Of a stretch of DNA of 64,000 nucleotides, positions 9,328 to 18,870 are shown piece by piece. Origin of the DNA: Clostridium saccharoperbutylacetonicum N1-4(HMT) (GTDB lineage Bacteria; Bacillota; Clostridia; Clostridiales; Clostridiaceae); NCBI RefSeq assembly GCF_000340885.1, contig NC_020291.1, positions 2,293,001 through 2,357,000 of the forward strand. The letters run 5' to 3'. A model generated the notes under the pieces. The model had not been told where the DNA came from and searched no databases. It saw nothing but the letters and a program-made list of their open reading frames with translations. The stretch's first letter is position 1; each line of letters opens with the position of its first letter. The translations under genes were made by a program, and so were the position numbers.

Positions 9328-9412
9328 TATTATAGAATTTTGCTAAAAATCTATTAGAGGTTTATATATAGTTTGTTATAAAGTAGGTTTAAATAACAAG
9401 GAGGGTAATTTA

Positions 9413-10552
9413 ATGAATTTTAAGTTAACTAGAGAACAAGAATTAGTACAACAAATGGTTAGAGAATTCGCAGTAAATGAAGTTAAACCAATAGCTGCTG
9501 AAATCGATGAGACAGAAAGATTCCCTATGGAAAATGTTGAAATAATGGCTAAGTTAGGAATGATGGGTATCCCATTTTCTAAAGAATTTGGTGGAGCAGG
9601 CGGAGATGTACTTTCATATATAATCGCTGTAGAAGAATTATCAAAAGTTTGTGGTACTACTGGAGTTATACTTTCAGCTCATACATCATTATGTGCATCA
9701 GTAATTAACGAAAATGGTACTAAAGAACAAAGAGAAAAATATTTACCTGATCTTTGTAGCGGTAAGAAAATTGGTGCTTTCGGATTAACTGAACCAGGTG
9801 CTGGTACAGATGCTGCAGGACAACAAACAACTGCTGTATTAGAAGGTGACCATTATGTATTAAATGGTTCAAAAATATTCATAACAAATGGTGGAGTTGC
9901 TGAAACTTTCATAATCTTTGCTATGACAGATAAATCAAAAGGAACTAAAGGAATTTCTGCATTTATAGTAGAAAAATCATTCCCAGGCTTCTCAATAGGA
10001 AAATTAGAAAATAAGATGGGTATCAGAGCATCTTCAACCACTGAATTAGTTATGGAAAACTGTATAGTTCCAAAAGAAAACCTATTAAGTCAAGAAGGTA
10101 AGGGATTTGGAATAGCAATGAAGACTCTTGATGGAGGAAGAATTGGTATAGCTGCAAAAGCGTTAGGTATTGCAGAAGGAGCTTTTGAAGAAGCTGTTAA
10201 TTACATGAAAGAAAGAAAGCAATTTGGTAAGCCATTATCAGCATTCCAAGGATTACAATGGTATATTGCAGAAATGGATGTTAAAATTCAAGCTGCTAAA
10301 TATTTAGTATACCTAGCAGCAACAAAGAAGCAAGCTGGTGAGCCTTACTCAGTAGATGCTGCAAGAGCTAAATTGTTTGCTGCGGAAGTTGCGATGGAAG
10401 TTACAACTAAAGCAGTACAAATCTTTGGAGGGTATGGATATACTAAGGAATATCCAGTAGAAAGAATGATGAGAGATGCTAAGATATGCGAAATCTATGA
10501 AGGAACTTCAGAAGTTCAAAAGATGGTTATCGCTGGAAGCATTTTAAGATAG
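9413..10552 (+). CDS. bcd: Butyryl-CoA dehydrogenase
   Basis: 379 residues of the acyl-CoA dehydrogenase family, full length. It has the N-terminal helical domain, the middle beta domain with the FAD-contact sequence FGLTEPGAGTDA, and the C-terminal helical domain with the catalytic base in YEGTSEVQ (about Glu363). It reduces crotonyl-CoA to butyryl-CoA. With the adjacent EtfB and EtfA it forms the clostridial Bcd-Etf complex, which couples this reduction to ferredoxin reduction by flavin-based electron bifurcation. GGAGGG precedes the ATG, and 13 bp separate it from etfB. Confidence 0.96.
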   Translation: MNFKLTREQELVQQMVREFAVNEVKPIAAEIDETERFPMENVEIMAKLGMMGIPFSKEFGGAGGDVLSYIIAVEELSKVCGTTGVILSAHTSLCASVINENGTKEQREKYLPDLCSGKKIGAFGLTEPGAGTDAAGQQTTAVLEGDHYVLNGSKIFITNGGVAETFIIFAMTDKSKGTKGISAFIVEKSFPGFSIGKLENKMGIRASSTTELVMENCIVPKENLLSQEGKGFGIAMKTLDGGRIGIAAKALGIAEGAFEEAVNYMKERKQFGKPLSAFQGLQWYIAEMDVKIQAAKYLVYLAATKKQAGEPYSVDAARAKLFAAEVAMEVTTKAVQIFGGYGYTKEYPVERMMRDAKICEIYEGTSEVQKMVIAGSILR

Positions 10553-10565
10553 GAGGACTTTTATA

Positions 10566-11345
10566 ATGAATATAGTAGTTTGTGTAAAACAAGTTCCAGA
10601 TACCACAGCAGTAAAAATAGATCCTAAAACTGGTACATTAATAAGAGATGGTGTTCCATCAATAATGAACCCAGAGGATAAACATGCTTTAGAAGGTGCG
10701 TTACAATTAAAAGAACAAGTTGGAGGAAAAGTTACTGTAGTTAGTATGGGACTTCCAATGGCTAAAGCAGTTTTAAGAGAAGCATTATGTATGGGAGCCG
10801 ATGAAGCTATCCTATTAACAGATAGAGCTATGGGAGGAGCTGATACTTTAGCTACTTCAAAAGCAATAGCTGGTGTAATAGCAAAATTAGATTATGATTT
10901 AGTATTTGCTGGAAGACAAGCGATTGATGGAGATACTGCACAAGTTGGTCCAGAAATAGCTGAACATTTAAATATTCCTCAAGTAACTTATGTTCAAGAT
11001 GTTAAAGTTGAAGAGAAATCATTAATTGTAAGCAGAGCATTAGAAGACGGACATCAAGTAATTGAAGTTAAAACTCCATGTTTATTAACTGCAATCGAAG
11101 AATTAAATGAAACAAGATATATGAATGTTGCAAAAATCTTCGAAACTTCTGATGATGAAATCAAAGTTATGAGTGCAGCTGATATAGATGTAGATGTAGC
11201 TGAATTAGGACTTAAAGGTTCACCTACAAAGGTTAAGAAGTCAATGACTAAAGAAGTTAAGGGCGCAGGAGAAATCGTAAGAGAAGCACCTAAAAATGCA
11301 GCATACTATGTTGTAGGAAAATTAAAAGAAAAACACTACATCTAA
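10566..11345 (+). CDS. etfB: Electron transfer flavoprotein, beta subunit
   Basis: 259 residues of the EtfB/FixA family, starting MNIVVCVKQVPDT. The AMGGADTLATSKAIA and FAGRQAIDGDTAQVGPEIAE blocks line the FAD/AMP site. In Bcd-linked Etf this subunit carries the bifurcating flavin that accepts electrons from NADH. AGGAGG lies just before the start, and bcd ends 13 bp upstream, so the genes are cotranslated. Confidence 0.95.
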   Translation: MNIVVCVKQVPDTTAVKIDPKTGTLIRDGVPSIMNPEDKHALEGALQLKEQVGGKVTVVSMGLPMAKAVLREALCMGADEAILLTDRAMGGADTLATSKAIAGVIAKLDYDLVFAGRQAIDGDTAQVGPEIAEHLNIPQVTYVQDVKVEEKSLIVSRALEDGHQVIEVKTPCLLTAIEELNETRYMNVAKIFETSDDEIKVMSAADIDVDVAELGLKGSPTKVKKSMTKEVKGAGEIVREAPKNAAYYVVGKLKEKHYI

Positions 11346-11440
11346 GCAGACATCCAAAATCTATGATTTGGTTATGGTCGCTTACTCATTCTACGTAGGA
11401 GAAGGAGTTTCATATATAAAAAATAGGAGGGTAATTTATT

Positions 11441-12448
11441 ATGAATATAGCAGATTACAAAGGCGTTTGGGTCTTTGCTGAACAAAGAGAAGGCCAATTG
11501 CAAAAAGTATCTTTAGAACTACTTGGTGAAGGTAGAAGAATTGCTGATGAATTAGGAGTAAAGTTAACAGCTTTATTACTTGGAAATAATATAGAGACAC
11601 TCGCTAAAACTTTAGCAGAACATGGTGCAGATGAAGTTTTAGTTGCTGATGATAAAAACTTAGAACATTATACAACTGAAGGTTACACTAAAGTTATTTG
11701 TGACTTAGCAACTGAAAGAAAACCTGGAATCTTATTTGTAGGAGCTACTTTTATTGGAAGAGATTTAGGTCCAAGAATAGCTGCTAGATTATCTACTGGA
11801 TTAACTGCTGATTGTACATCATTAGATGTAGATGTTACAAATGGAGATCTTTTAGCAACAAGACCAGCCTTTGGTGGTAACTTAATGGCTACAATTGCAT
11901 GTCCAGACCATAGACCACAAATGGCTACAGTAAGACCAGGAGTATTTGCCAAAATTACTACTGATCCATCTAAATGTAACATTGAAAAAGTTAATGTTAC
12001 ATTAGATGATTCAGATATTAGAACAAAAGTATTAGAAACAATTAAGTCAAAGAAAGATATCGTTGATATAGCTGAAGCTGATTTTATAGTTGCTGGAGGT
12101 AGAGGAGTTGGAAATAAAGAAAACTTTACACTACTTAAAGAACTAGCTGATGCTTTAGGTGGAACTGTTGCTGGATCAAGAGCAGCTGTTGAAAAAGGAT
12201 GGATTGACGGAGCATACCAAGTTGGTCAAACTGGTAAAACTGTTAAACCTCAAATATATATAGCTTGTGGTATATCAGGAGCTATCCAACACGTTGCTGG
12301 CATGCAAGATTCAGAGCTTATAATAGCTGTTAATAAGGATGATTCAGCTCCAATAATGAAGATTGCGGATTATGCAATAGTTGGAGATCTTACTAAGGTA
12401 GTTCCAGAATTAATAGCTCAAGTTAAAGAAATTAAGAGTGCTGAATAA
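11441..12448 (+). CDS. etfA: Electron transfer flavoprotein, alpha subunit
   Basis: 335 residues. The N-terminal Etf domain is followed by the FAD-binding C-terminal domain with GGRGVGNKENF, GSRAAVEKGW and the QVGQTGKTVKPQIYIACGIS block. No N-terminal ferredoxin extension is present. It partners EtfB and Bcd in crotonyl-CoA reduction. The gap to etfB is 95 bp and carries its own AGGAGGG site. The operon ends here at a terminator. Confidence 0.95.
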   Translation: MNIADYKGVWVFAEQREGQLQKVSLELLGEGRRIADELGVKLTALLLGNNIETLAKTLAEHGADEVLVADDKNLEHYTTEGYTKVICDLATERKPGILFVGATFIGRDLGPRIAARLSTGLTADCTSLDVDVTNGDLLATRPAFGGNLMATIACPDHRPQMATVRPGVFAKITTDPSKCNIEKVNVTLDDSDIRTKVLETIKSKKDIVDIAEADFIVAGGRGVGNKENFTLLKELADALGGTVAGSRAAVEKGWIDGAYQVGQTGKTVKPQIYIACGISGAIQHVAGMQDSELIIAVNKDDSAPIMKIADYAIVGDLTKVVPELIAQVKEIKSAE

Positions 12449-12458
12449 TTCAGTTTAA

Positions 12459-12487
12459 TTAGGGTTTGCTAAGCAAGCCCTAATTTC
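12459..12487 (+). terminator. Terminator of the sigma-54 operon
   Basis: An 11-bp stem (TTAGGGTTTGC / GCAAGCCCTAA, one G-U pair) with a 3-nt loop and a short T-rich tail lies 11 bp after the etfA stop. Confidence 0.8.
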
Positions 12488-12640
12488 TGTTAAAATTTGC
12501 TTCTTTAAGTTAAATTTAATTAAGTGATTTTTCTAAAAAGTTGCAAAAGAGATATAAATTTTTTAGAATTATGAAACACTTTTAACTTAAATCAATAACC
12601 AACATTTCAATAATAAAGAAGGTATATTGGGGGAATACAA

Positions 12641-14404
12641 ATGCTAGAAAAATCAGTTAAAAAAAGTACCAGATTCGCAATTAAAGCAAAACTTATTTTA
12701 GTAATGCTACTATTATTAAGTATACCTGTACTTATACTTGGACTAATCAGTTATTATGTTGCTAAAGCTGAGCTTGAAAATAACGGAAAGATTTTATTAA
12801 AAAATAGTGTTGAGATGACATTACAAGCAATAGATAACAATCAGAAACTTGTGGATCAGGGAAAACTAAGCCTTGAGGAAGCTCAAGAAAAAGTTAAAGA
12901 ATATATGCTTGGTAAAAAACAAGCTGATGGCACAAGACCAATTAATAAAAATTTAAGTTTGGGACAAAACGGTTACCTACTGGCATATACTCAAGATGGA
13001 GTTGAAGCAGTTCATCCAAGTTTAGAAGGTAAAAACGTGTTAGATTCAAAAGATAAAAAAAATGGCAATTTGTTTGTTAAAGATCAGATAAAAATAGCAA
13101 ATGATGGTGGCGGATATTTAACTTATTACTGGACTATTCCTAATTCAGATAGTATTGCAGATAAAATAACTTATCAAAAGACTGATCCTCATTGGGGTTG
13201 GGTAATTTGTGCTGGAACTTACATGAATGATTTTAATGTTGGTTCAAATAAAATTTTTATTACTACTATAATTATATTATTAGTGGTGTTTATTCTAGGT
13301 TCAACCATCATAATGATTTTTTCAAAACACATATCCACTCCAATTAAAGAAATCAGTAATGCAGTAGATGCGGTGGCCTTAGGTAATTTAAATATTGAAA
13401 GGTTAAAAATCAAAAATAGAGATGAAATCGGTAATTTGAGCGATTCATTTAATGTAATGGTTAAAAATGTTAATTCTTTTATAAGTTCAGTTAAAAATTC
13501 AGTTGATATTGTTTTTGACTCTTCTCGATTGTTAGATGAAATAGTTTATGAAAATACTGCTTCAATTAATGAAGTTGCATCATCTGTTGAAGAAATTGCC
13601 AAGGGCTCAAGTCAACAAGCTAGAGAAACTGAGAACGGAGTTCTCAGGGTAAAAAATTTATCAGAGAAAATAGATTTAGTAACCAGACTAACTGTAGAAA
13701 CCAACGATATTGCAATTGAAACAGCTGATATAAGCCATAAAGGCTTAAATGCAATTGAATTACTATCAAAAAAATCAGATGAAAATAATACAGCTACTGA
13801 AAAGACAAGTGATATAATAATGGAAGTTGATAAAAATTCTGTTGAAATTGGAGTTATTACTGAAGCAATAAGTCAAATATCAGAACAAACAAACTTATTA
13901 TCTTTAAATGCTGCCATAGAAGCTGCTAGAGCTGGTGAACAGGGAAAAGGTTTTGCTGTAGTTGCTGAAGAGATTAGAAAATTGGCTTCACAATCTTCAA
14001 GGTCTGCTGAAAAAGTCAAAGAGTTAATCATCGGGATACAGGATAAATCAAAGATTGCTGTAAAAACTATAGAATCTGGAAAGATTATAGCTAAAGAACA
14101 AAGCAAATCAGTACTAGAAGCCAAATATATATTTAGCGAAATATTAAAATCTGTAGAAAAAATTACAGATGATCTGAAAAACTTAAAAACTTACAGCCTT
14201 GAAATGGAGAATGAAAAAGACGAATTAATTGATGTTTTAGAAACTCTTTCAGCTTCAACTGAAGAAAATTCTGCAGCTACTGAGCAAATTTCAGCTACAA
14301 GTGAACAGCAATTAGCAAGTATTAATCAAGTAGCTAAACATACTCAAGACTTGACTCAACTTGCAGAAAAACTTAAAGAAGCAGTTGGTGCGTTTCAAAT
14401 TTAA
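12641..14404 (+). CDS. Methyl-accepting chemotaxis protein with Cache sensor
   Basis: 587 residues. TM1 (~18-42) and TM2 (~205-228) flank an extracellular single-Cache (sCache_2-like) domain with the typical [10 protein letters not shown] and HPSLEGKN blocks. A HAMP domain (~229-282) and a long signalling coiled coil follow, with the CheA/CheW-binding tip [20 protein letters not shown]. Such receptors often sense small carboxylates, which would suit the neighbouring acid-utilisation operon, but the ligand is a guess. A TTGGGGGAA ribosome site precedes the ATG. The gene is monocistronic. Confidence 0.93.
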   Translation: MLEKSVKKSTRFAIKAKLILVMLLLLSIPVLILGLISYYVAKAELENNGKILLKNSVEMTLQAIDNNQKLVDQGKLSLEEAQEKVKEYMLGKKQADGTRPINKNLSLGQNGYLLAYTQDGVEAVHPSLEGKNVLDSKDKKNGNLFVKDQIKIANDGGGYLTYYWTIPNSDSIADKITYQKTDPHWGWVICAGTYMNDFNVGSNKIFITTIIILLVVFILGSTIIMIFSKHISTPIKEISNAVDAVALGNLNIERLKIKNRDEIGNLSDSFNVMVKNVNSFISSVKNSVDIVFDSSRLLDEIVYENTASINEVASSVEEIAKGSSQQARETENGVLRVKNLSEKIDLVTRLTVETNDIAIETADISHKGLNAIELLSKKSDENNTATEKTSDIIMEVDKNSVEIGVITEAISQISEQTNLLSLNAAIEAARAGEQGKGFAVVAEEIRKLASQSSRSAEKVKELIIGIQDKSKIAVKTIESGKIIAKEQSKSVLEAKYIFSEILKSVEKITDDLKNLKTYSLEMENEKDELIDVLETLSASTEENSAATEQISATSEQQLASINQVAKHTQDLTQLAEKLKEAVGAFQI

Positions 14405-14451
14405 AACATGTTAAATCTATTAAAATAAAACAAGTGGACTTAATATGATCG

Positions 14452-14535
14452 GGAGATGCATTCGTTGGAGCTGTGTTAAAGCAGTTGTCTGAAATTGAAG
14501 ATAAGAGAGATTTGAGTTTTGAAGAATGGAAATAA
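14452..14535 (+). pseudogene. PfkB-family sugar kinase (fructokinase-like) C-terminal scar
   Basis: One frame reads GDAFVGAVLKQLSEIE and ends EEWK-stop. GDAFVGA is the conserved anion-hole and catalytic-Asp motif of PfkB-type carbohydrate kinases. Only the last 27 residues remain and there is no start, so this is a relic. Confidence 0.65.
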
Positions 14536-14633
14536 TGAAATGAAAAAGCTATAATAACAAGATAAATAAAAACTTCGCTTATAAGTGATCCGGTAAATGC
14601 AAAATAAGTGAATACTGACTTAACTAAAATTGA

Positions 14634-14660
14634 GACCCACGACGAATTGTCGTGGGTCAT
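14634..14660 (+). terminator. Hairpin terminator-like element
   Basis: A perfect 10-bp stem, GACCCACGAC / GTCGTGGGTC, with a GAATT loop is followed by ATTTGATT. Its arms resemble those of the five-copy hairpin repeat found elsewhere in the window, and it too follows a gene scar. It may be a distant relative. Confidence 0.6.
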
Positions 14661-14820
14661 TTGATTGTAGTTAGAATACCACCTGGTGATACTGATAATA
14701 TGGTTTTTCACAACATATTAAAGGAATGATTAAAGCAAAAGTGCATTAACAGATAAAAACAATCTGATTATACTAAGATAGAAAATGAGTAAAAATTTTA
14801 ATTTTTACCAATATTAATTC

Positions 14821-14849
14821 TTGACAAACGAACTGGTAAGGAATAATAT
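14821..14849 (+). promoter_or_regulatory. Sigma-A promoter of the TetR/RPH-like operon
   Basis: TTGACA (14821-14826), a 17-bp spacer and TATAAT-like TAATAT (14844-14849), correctly placed ~70 bp before the TetR start. Confidence 0.85.
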
Positions 14850-14856
14850 TCAAATA

Positions 14857-14903
14857 TACACAATGTGTAAAAATACTAAATGTATAAGAAAATACAAAGT
14901 GTA
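14857..14903 (+). promoter_or_regulatory. Triple operator-like dyads
   Basis: Three related palindromes follow the -10 box: TACACAATGTGTA (14857-14869), TACTAAATGTA (14874-14884) and TACAAAGTGTA (14893-14903). They overlap the transcription start and leader, so they probably bind the TetR-type product of the first gene for autorepression. Confidence 0.6.
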
Positions 14904-14919
14904 AAAAAGAGGTGAAGAG

Positions 14920-15588
14920 ATGGATGTAAGAGATATATCTACTGAAAGTAGAATTGAGAGAAAAAAAAGGGAGACTAGAGAGAAAATTGTTAAGATCTCT
15001 ATGAATTTATTTCAGGATCAAGGCTTCAATAATACAACAATGGAGCAAATAGCAGAAAAAACAGATATCGCAAGAAAGACACTTTATAATTATTTCCCAG
15101 TAAAAGAAGCTATAGTTGATGAATATGTAAGAGGAATTTCACAAAAATTAGCTGGAGAAAATCTTGAAACTATTTGGAATCTTCCAAATACTAAATCTCG
15201 ATTAGTGGCTTCGCTTAACCATACTTATAGTTGGGTTGAAGGCAACAAGGAAATTATGGGGATATGTATGAATTATCGCCTGCGAAATATGTGTAATGAT
15301 TCAAAGACTCAAAATGCTGAGACTGGAACTCAAAGTATCTTGAACCAAATTATTAGCAGAGGACAGGAAACAGGTGAAATTAGAAAGGATATTTCAGTTA
15401 AACTATTGGTGACTCATATAAATATTCTTCGAAGCGCAATGACCTTTGAATGGGTAAATAGTACATCAAGGTTTGAGCTTCATGATGAAATAGCAAAATT
15501 GGTAGATTTGTTTCTGTATGGAGCAGATAACCGATTAGATAGTTCCAAAAAATCTGAGCTAGATAATATAATAAGTCAGGAGGAATAA
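14920..15588 (+). CDS. TetR/AcrR-family transcriptional repressor
   Basis: 222 residues with an N-terminal TetR helix-turn-helix (NNTTMEQIAEKTDIARKTLY, ~40-60) and an unassigned C-terminal ligand domain. The stop lies 5 bp before the RPH-like gene, so both are cotranscribed from the promoter at 14821. The TAC...GTA dyads between promoter and start are its likely operators. It presumably senses an inhibitor that the downstream enzyme handles. AGAGGTGA gives the ribosome site. Confidence 0.9.
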   Translation: MDVRDISTESRIERKKRETREKIVKISMNLFQDQGFNNTTMEQIAEKTDIARKTLYNYFPVKEAIVDEYVRGISQKLAGENLETIWNLPNTKSRLVASLNHTYSWVEGNKEIMGICMNYRLRNMCNDSKTQNAETGTQSILNQIISRGQETGEIRKDISVKLLVTHINILRSAMTFEWVNSTSRFELHDEIAKLVDLFLYGADNRLDSSKKSELDNIISQEE

Positions 15589-15593
15589 TAGAG

Positions 15594-18245
15594 ATGAAGT
15601 ATTTTTTTACCTGGAAAGAGGCATTTAAATCAGATGCATCACTGGTAGGAGGTAAGGGATGGAATCTAGGACGCTTAGACAGATATGGCTTTAGTGTTCC
15701 ACAAGGAGTAGTTCTTATTGCTAAGGCTTATGATGAGTATATAAAATACAACCAATTTGATAAAGTAATCAGCAATTTATCTTCAATAATTCATCTAAAT
15801 AATTTAGATGAAGGCAATGTTAAGGATGGACTGGATCAATTAAGAAAAAAAATAATGAATGGTTCAATGCCGCCAGCTATTGTTGAGGAATTATCAGGGC
15901 TTCTAAATAGCAGTGGAAAATTAAAAAAATCGTGGGCAGTAAGATCTTCAGCAGTTGCAGAGGATTCTGTAAAGGCTTCATTTGCTGGCATACATGATTC
16001 ATTTTTGAATGTTTGTGGTTTAGAGGAGATTCTATCAGCTGTGAAAGAGTGTTATGCTTCATTGTGGTCACCTCGGGCAGTTGCATACCGTAGAAACATG
16101 AATATAAATGATGATGCTGCGACCATGGCAGTAGTGGTTATGGAAATGGTGGAAGCGCAGGCAGCTGGAGTAGGGTTTACGTGCGATGTCCAAACAGGAC
16201 GTCAGGATGTTATGATTATTAATGCCAATTTTGGATTAGGTGAGTCAGTTGTGAATGGTGCAGTGGAGCCAGATACATATTATCTAGAGGCTGAAACATT
16301 AAACTCTGAAGCAAAGCTAATCCAACGAAAAATTGGAAGCAGGCAAGGGATGACTGTGTTAAATAAGGAAGGTGGAACTAAACTTATACCAATTGACTCA
16401 GCTGTTTCGCAGGTGTTGTCTGACCAGAACGTCAAAAAGCTAGGTCGTCTTTTGCAGAGAGTATTTGATGCTCTTGGAAATAGTGAGCAGCATCAGGATG
16501 TTGAGTGGGTTTATAACGGTAGGGATTTTGTTTTAGTCCAAGCCAGACCTGTGACTATTCTTCCAAGAAAGACTTTTCCTGCTTTACAGGAACAGAATGA
16601 TGTTTGGTCTAATGGCAATTACCGAGATTCTGTTCCTATGGTGCAATCTCCTTTAAACCGTCGGTTAATGAAAAACATTATTGATATCATACATCATACG
16701 AGTTTTACAAGCTTAGGTTATAAACTACCCGTTGGAATACAGTTTTCTAAGTTTTATAATGGAAGGCTTTACTGTAACTTATCAGCTTACCAGTGGGGTC
16801 TGTATGCTTCTATGGGGGGACGACCAGAGGGATTTAATGATTTTTGGGGAGGTCATCAGCCAGCGATTAATATTGGTGATCAGAAACCAGAACCTGGATT
16901 TGAAGATCGTGCAAAGAAGTTCAGTGAGCTGGTTAATGAGGCTAGGAAAAATGCTCCTAAGATTTGGGATGAGGTGTCGACTTCAATTCAAAAGATAACT
17001 GGAAGCAGGCTTGAAACTTGGAAGGATCAGGATTTTATTGCTGGTTATGATGAGTTAGGACAAATTGCCGGAATGCTTGCTAAGGAATTTAACTTTTTAG
17101 CTGCGGTTGGTAGCATGCCAGTGTTTATGCTGATTCAAAGTCTGAACAAATACTTTGAGGGCAGAGAGCTGATGATGCTGAATGCATTGATGATAGGTGG
17201 AACAGATGGCATCACAAGCGCTGAACATGGGTATAGGCTGGTGGAATTGGCTGAAATTGCAAGAAAAGATGTAGATGCTGCAAAATATCTTAGTGAAATC
17301 TCTTTTGATGCATTGGGATGGAGAGAACTGCCTGATAATTCTCCATTTAAGAAGGCTTTTTGTGAATTTGTCAAAGAATATGGGCATCGTGCAGTATATG
17401 AATTAGATATCATCAATCCTCGTTGGAATGAGGAGCAGACCTATCTTCTAGGTATTATTCAGAGTACTGTGAATATAGCAGATATTAGTAAATTGAGAAA
17501 AGAGCAGAAAGAGAAGCGAGAACAGGTCTGGAAGGAGATTAAAGATAAAGTCCTAGATTCTGAGCAAATTGCTATAAGAAATTTAGTCAAGGAGTGTCAG
17601 ATTGGGGCTGGAGTTCGTGAGGAGACAAAATCAGTATTAGCTGAAGTCATGGAGGCTTATCGAATAATTGCCAAAAAATTAGGTTTCCGTTTTTATGAAA
17701 GAAATCTCATTAAGGAAGAAGAAGACATATTTTTCTGTACTTGGTCGGAAATTTTTTCTGTATTAAATGGAGAATGGAACGGAATTGGACTTCAGGCTCT
17801 GATTGATATGAGAAAAAAATGGAAGAAAGAAATGGAGTTGTTAGCTCCACCAGACGTAATTTTAGGAGAGACACCAAGGTTTGAAAAACAGGTTAGTTGT
17901 ATTTCAAGTAATTATCTAGAAGGTGTACCAGTTGCTGCTGGGAAAGCCTCAGGATTAGCTAGATTAATCAAACATCCAGATGAGGGAGTACGATTACAGC
18001 CAGAAGAGATTATGGTGGTCCCATCCACTGATCCAGGGTGGACGCCGCTATTTTTAAAAGCAAGGGCTGTTGTTATGGAAACAGGAGGATTTTTATCACA
18101 TGGAGCTATTGTAGCAAGGGAATATGGAATCCCGGCGGTAGTAAATGTACCAGGAGTAATGGATATTATTAAGGATGGATGGACAATATCCGTAGATGGA
18201 AATAACGGTAAAATATTTTTTGATGATAAAGACATTAAAATTTGA
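15594..18245 (+). CDS. Rifampicin phosphotransferase-like enzyme (PPDK/PEP-synthase superfamily)
   Basis: 883 residues. An ATP-grasp domain comes first (GGKGWNLGRL, the AVRSSAVAEDS arginine region, metal-site segment DVEWVYNGRDFVLVQARPVT near 310-325). A large middle domain follows, and a swivelling phosphohistidine domain lies at the very C-terminus with the catalytic His in GGFLSHGAIVARE (~His836). PEP synthase and PPDK carry a further PEP-binding barrel after the His domain. Here the protein ends instead, which is the architecture of rifampicin phosphotransferases (~865 residues). These inactivate the drug by moving the beta-phosphate of ATP to it. The TetR partner and own operator fit an inducible detoxification gene. 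The actual substrate may be another compound. Confidence 0.8.
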   Translation: MKYFFTWKEAFKSDASLVGGKGWNLGRLDRYGFSVPQGVVLIAKAYDEYIKYNQFDKVISNLSSIIHLNNLDEGNVKDGLDQLRKKIMNGSMPPAIVEELSGLLNSSGKLKKSWAVRSSAVAEDSVKASFAGIHDSFLNVCGLEEILSAVKECYASLWSPRAVAYRRNMNINDDAATMAVVVMEMVEAQAAGVGFTCDVQTGRQDVMIINANFGLGESVVNGAVEPDTYYLEAETLNSEAKLIQRKIGSRQGMTVLNKEGGTKLIPIDSAVSQVLSDQNVKKLGRLLQRVFDALGNSEQHQDVEWVYNGRDFVLVQARPVTILPRKTFPALQEQNDVWSNGNYRDSVPMVQSPLNRRLMKNIIDIIHHTSFTSLGYKLPVGIQFSKFYNGRLYCNLSAYQWGLYASMGGRPEGFNDFWGGHQPAINIGDQKPEPGFEDRAKKFSELVNEARKNAPKIWDEVSTSIQKITGSRLETWKDQDFIAGYDELGQIAGMLAKEFNFLAAVGSMPVFMLIQSLNKYFEGRELMMLNALMIGGTDGITSAEHGYRLVELAEIARKDVDAAKYLSEISFDALGWRELPDNSPFKKAFCEFVKEYGHRAVYELDIINPRWNEEQTYLLGIIQSTVNIADISKLRKEQKEKREQVWKEIKDKVLDSEQIAIRNLVKECQIGAGVREETKSVLAEVMEAYRIIAKKLGFRFYERNLIKEEEDIFFCTWSEIFSVLNGEWNGIGLQALIDMRKKWKKEMELLAPPDVILGETPRFEKQVSCISSNYLEGVPVAAGKASGLARLIKHPDEGVRLQPEEIMVVPSTDPGWTPLFLKARAVVMETGGFLSHGAIVAREYGIPAVVNVPGVMDIIKDGWTISVDGNNGKIFFDDKDIKI

Positions 18246-18309
18246 TAGGGGAGAATTTTGATATATGTGCCATAATTAAGTAGAATACAAAAGAAGGAGA
18301 TGCTCAGTT

Positions 18310-18870
18310 ATGCTATGGAATCAAGTAAGAAAAACATATCCAAATAAATGGATTGTATTTGATAGTTTAAAACAATATGAAGAAAATAATAAATTAATCA
18401 TTGAAGACGTAGCAATAATAGAAGTTTATGAAGCAAAAGCATACCTTGCATTATTAGAAGAATCACCATTAACAGGCTATGCAGTAGGGAAAAATTCAGG
18501 TGTACCACGTTCAAAAATATATAAGGTTTTAGATAGTCTTGCTATGCGTGGAGATATTTTAATTAGCCATGGAAGTACACAACAGTACGTTCCAATTCCA
18601 GCAAAAGAACTTATTAAAAATCGTCGGGTAAAAGCTGAAGAAAATTTTAAACTTGCAGAAAAATCTTTAGAACAATATAATCAATCTGCAAAGAATCGTG
18701 AGAATATCTGGAATATAACTGGTCATGACGAAATACTTGATAAAGTAAAAGAATGCATCATCTCAGCAAAACATAGAATTCTGATTGAACTTTGGAAAGA
18801 GGAATTCAAAGAATTAGAATCTGAATTAAAAAAGGCATCTGATAAAGGAGTAGTAGTAACCATTATTTAG
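18310..18870 (+). CDS. Chimeric, truncated TrmB-family regulator
   Basis: 186 residues. Residues ~45-186 match the TrmB family: winged helix YEAKAYLALLEESPLTGYAV...SGVPRSKIYKVLDSL, then the start of the C-terminal effector domain ending VVVTII. TrmB proteins normally run to ~250 residues or more, so the end is missing. The first ~42 residues (LWNQVRKTYPNKWIVFDSL) look like a different small-protein family and replace the usual TrmB N-terminus. I read this as a deletion fusion of two genes with loss of the 3' end, near an inserted IS91-like element. A GGAGA ribosome site remains, so a product may still be made; function is doubtful. Confidence 0.6.
   Translation: MLWNQVRKTYPNKWIVFDSLKQYEENNKLIIEDVAIIEVYEAKAYLALLEESPLTGYAVGKNSGVPRSKIYKVLDSLAMRGDILISHGSTQQYVPIPAKELIKNRRVKAEENFKLAEKSLEQYNQSAKNRENIWNITGHDEILDKVKECIISAKHRILIELWKEEFKELESELKKASDKGVVVTII

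Noticed and set aside
9198..9412. A small intact gene between thl and bcd
   Set aside because: The open frame has no start with a ribosome site, and its whole sequence is the tail of crotonase.
16732..17416. Several open frames on both strands inside the RPH-like gene
   Set aside because: They are out-of-frame shadows of a long, well-conserved gene.
15594..18245. Phosphoenolpyruvate synthase
   Set aside because: The phosphohistidine domain is at the extreme C-terminus and the PEP-binding barrel that follows it in PEP synthase is missing.
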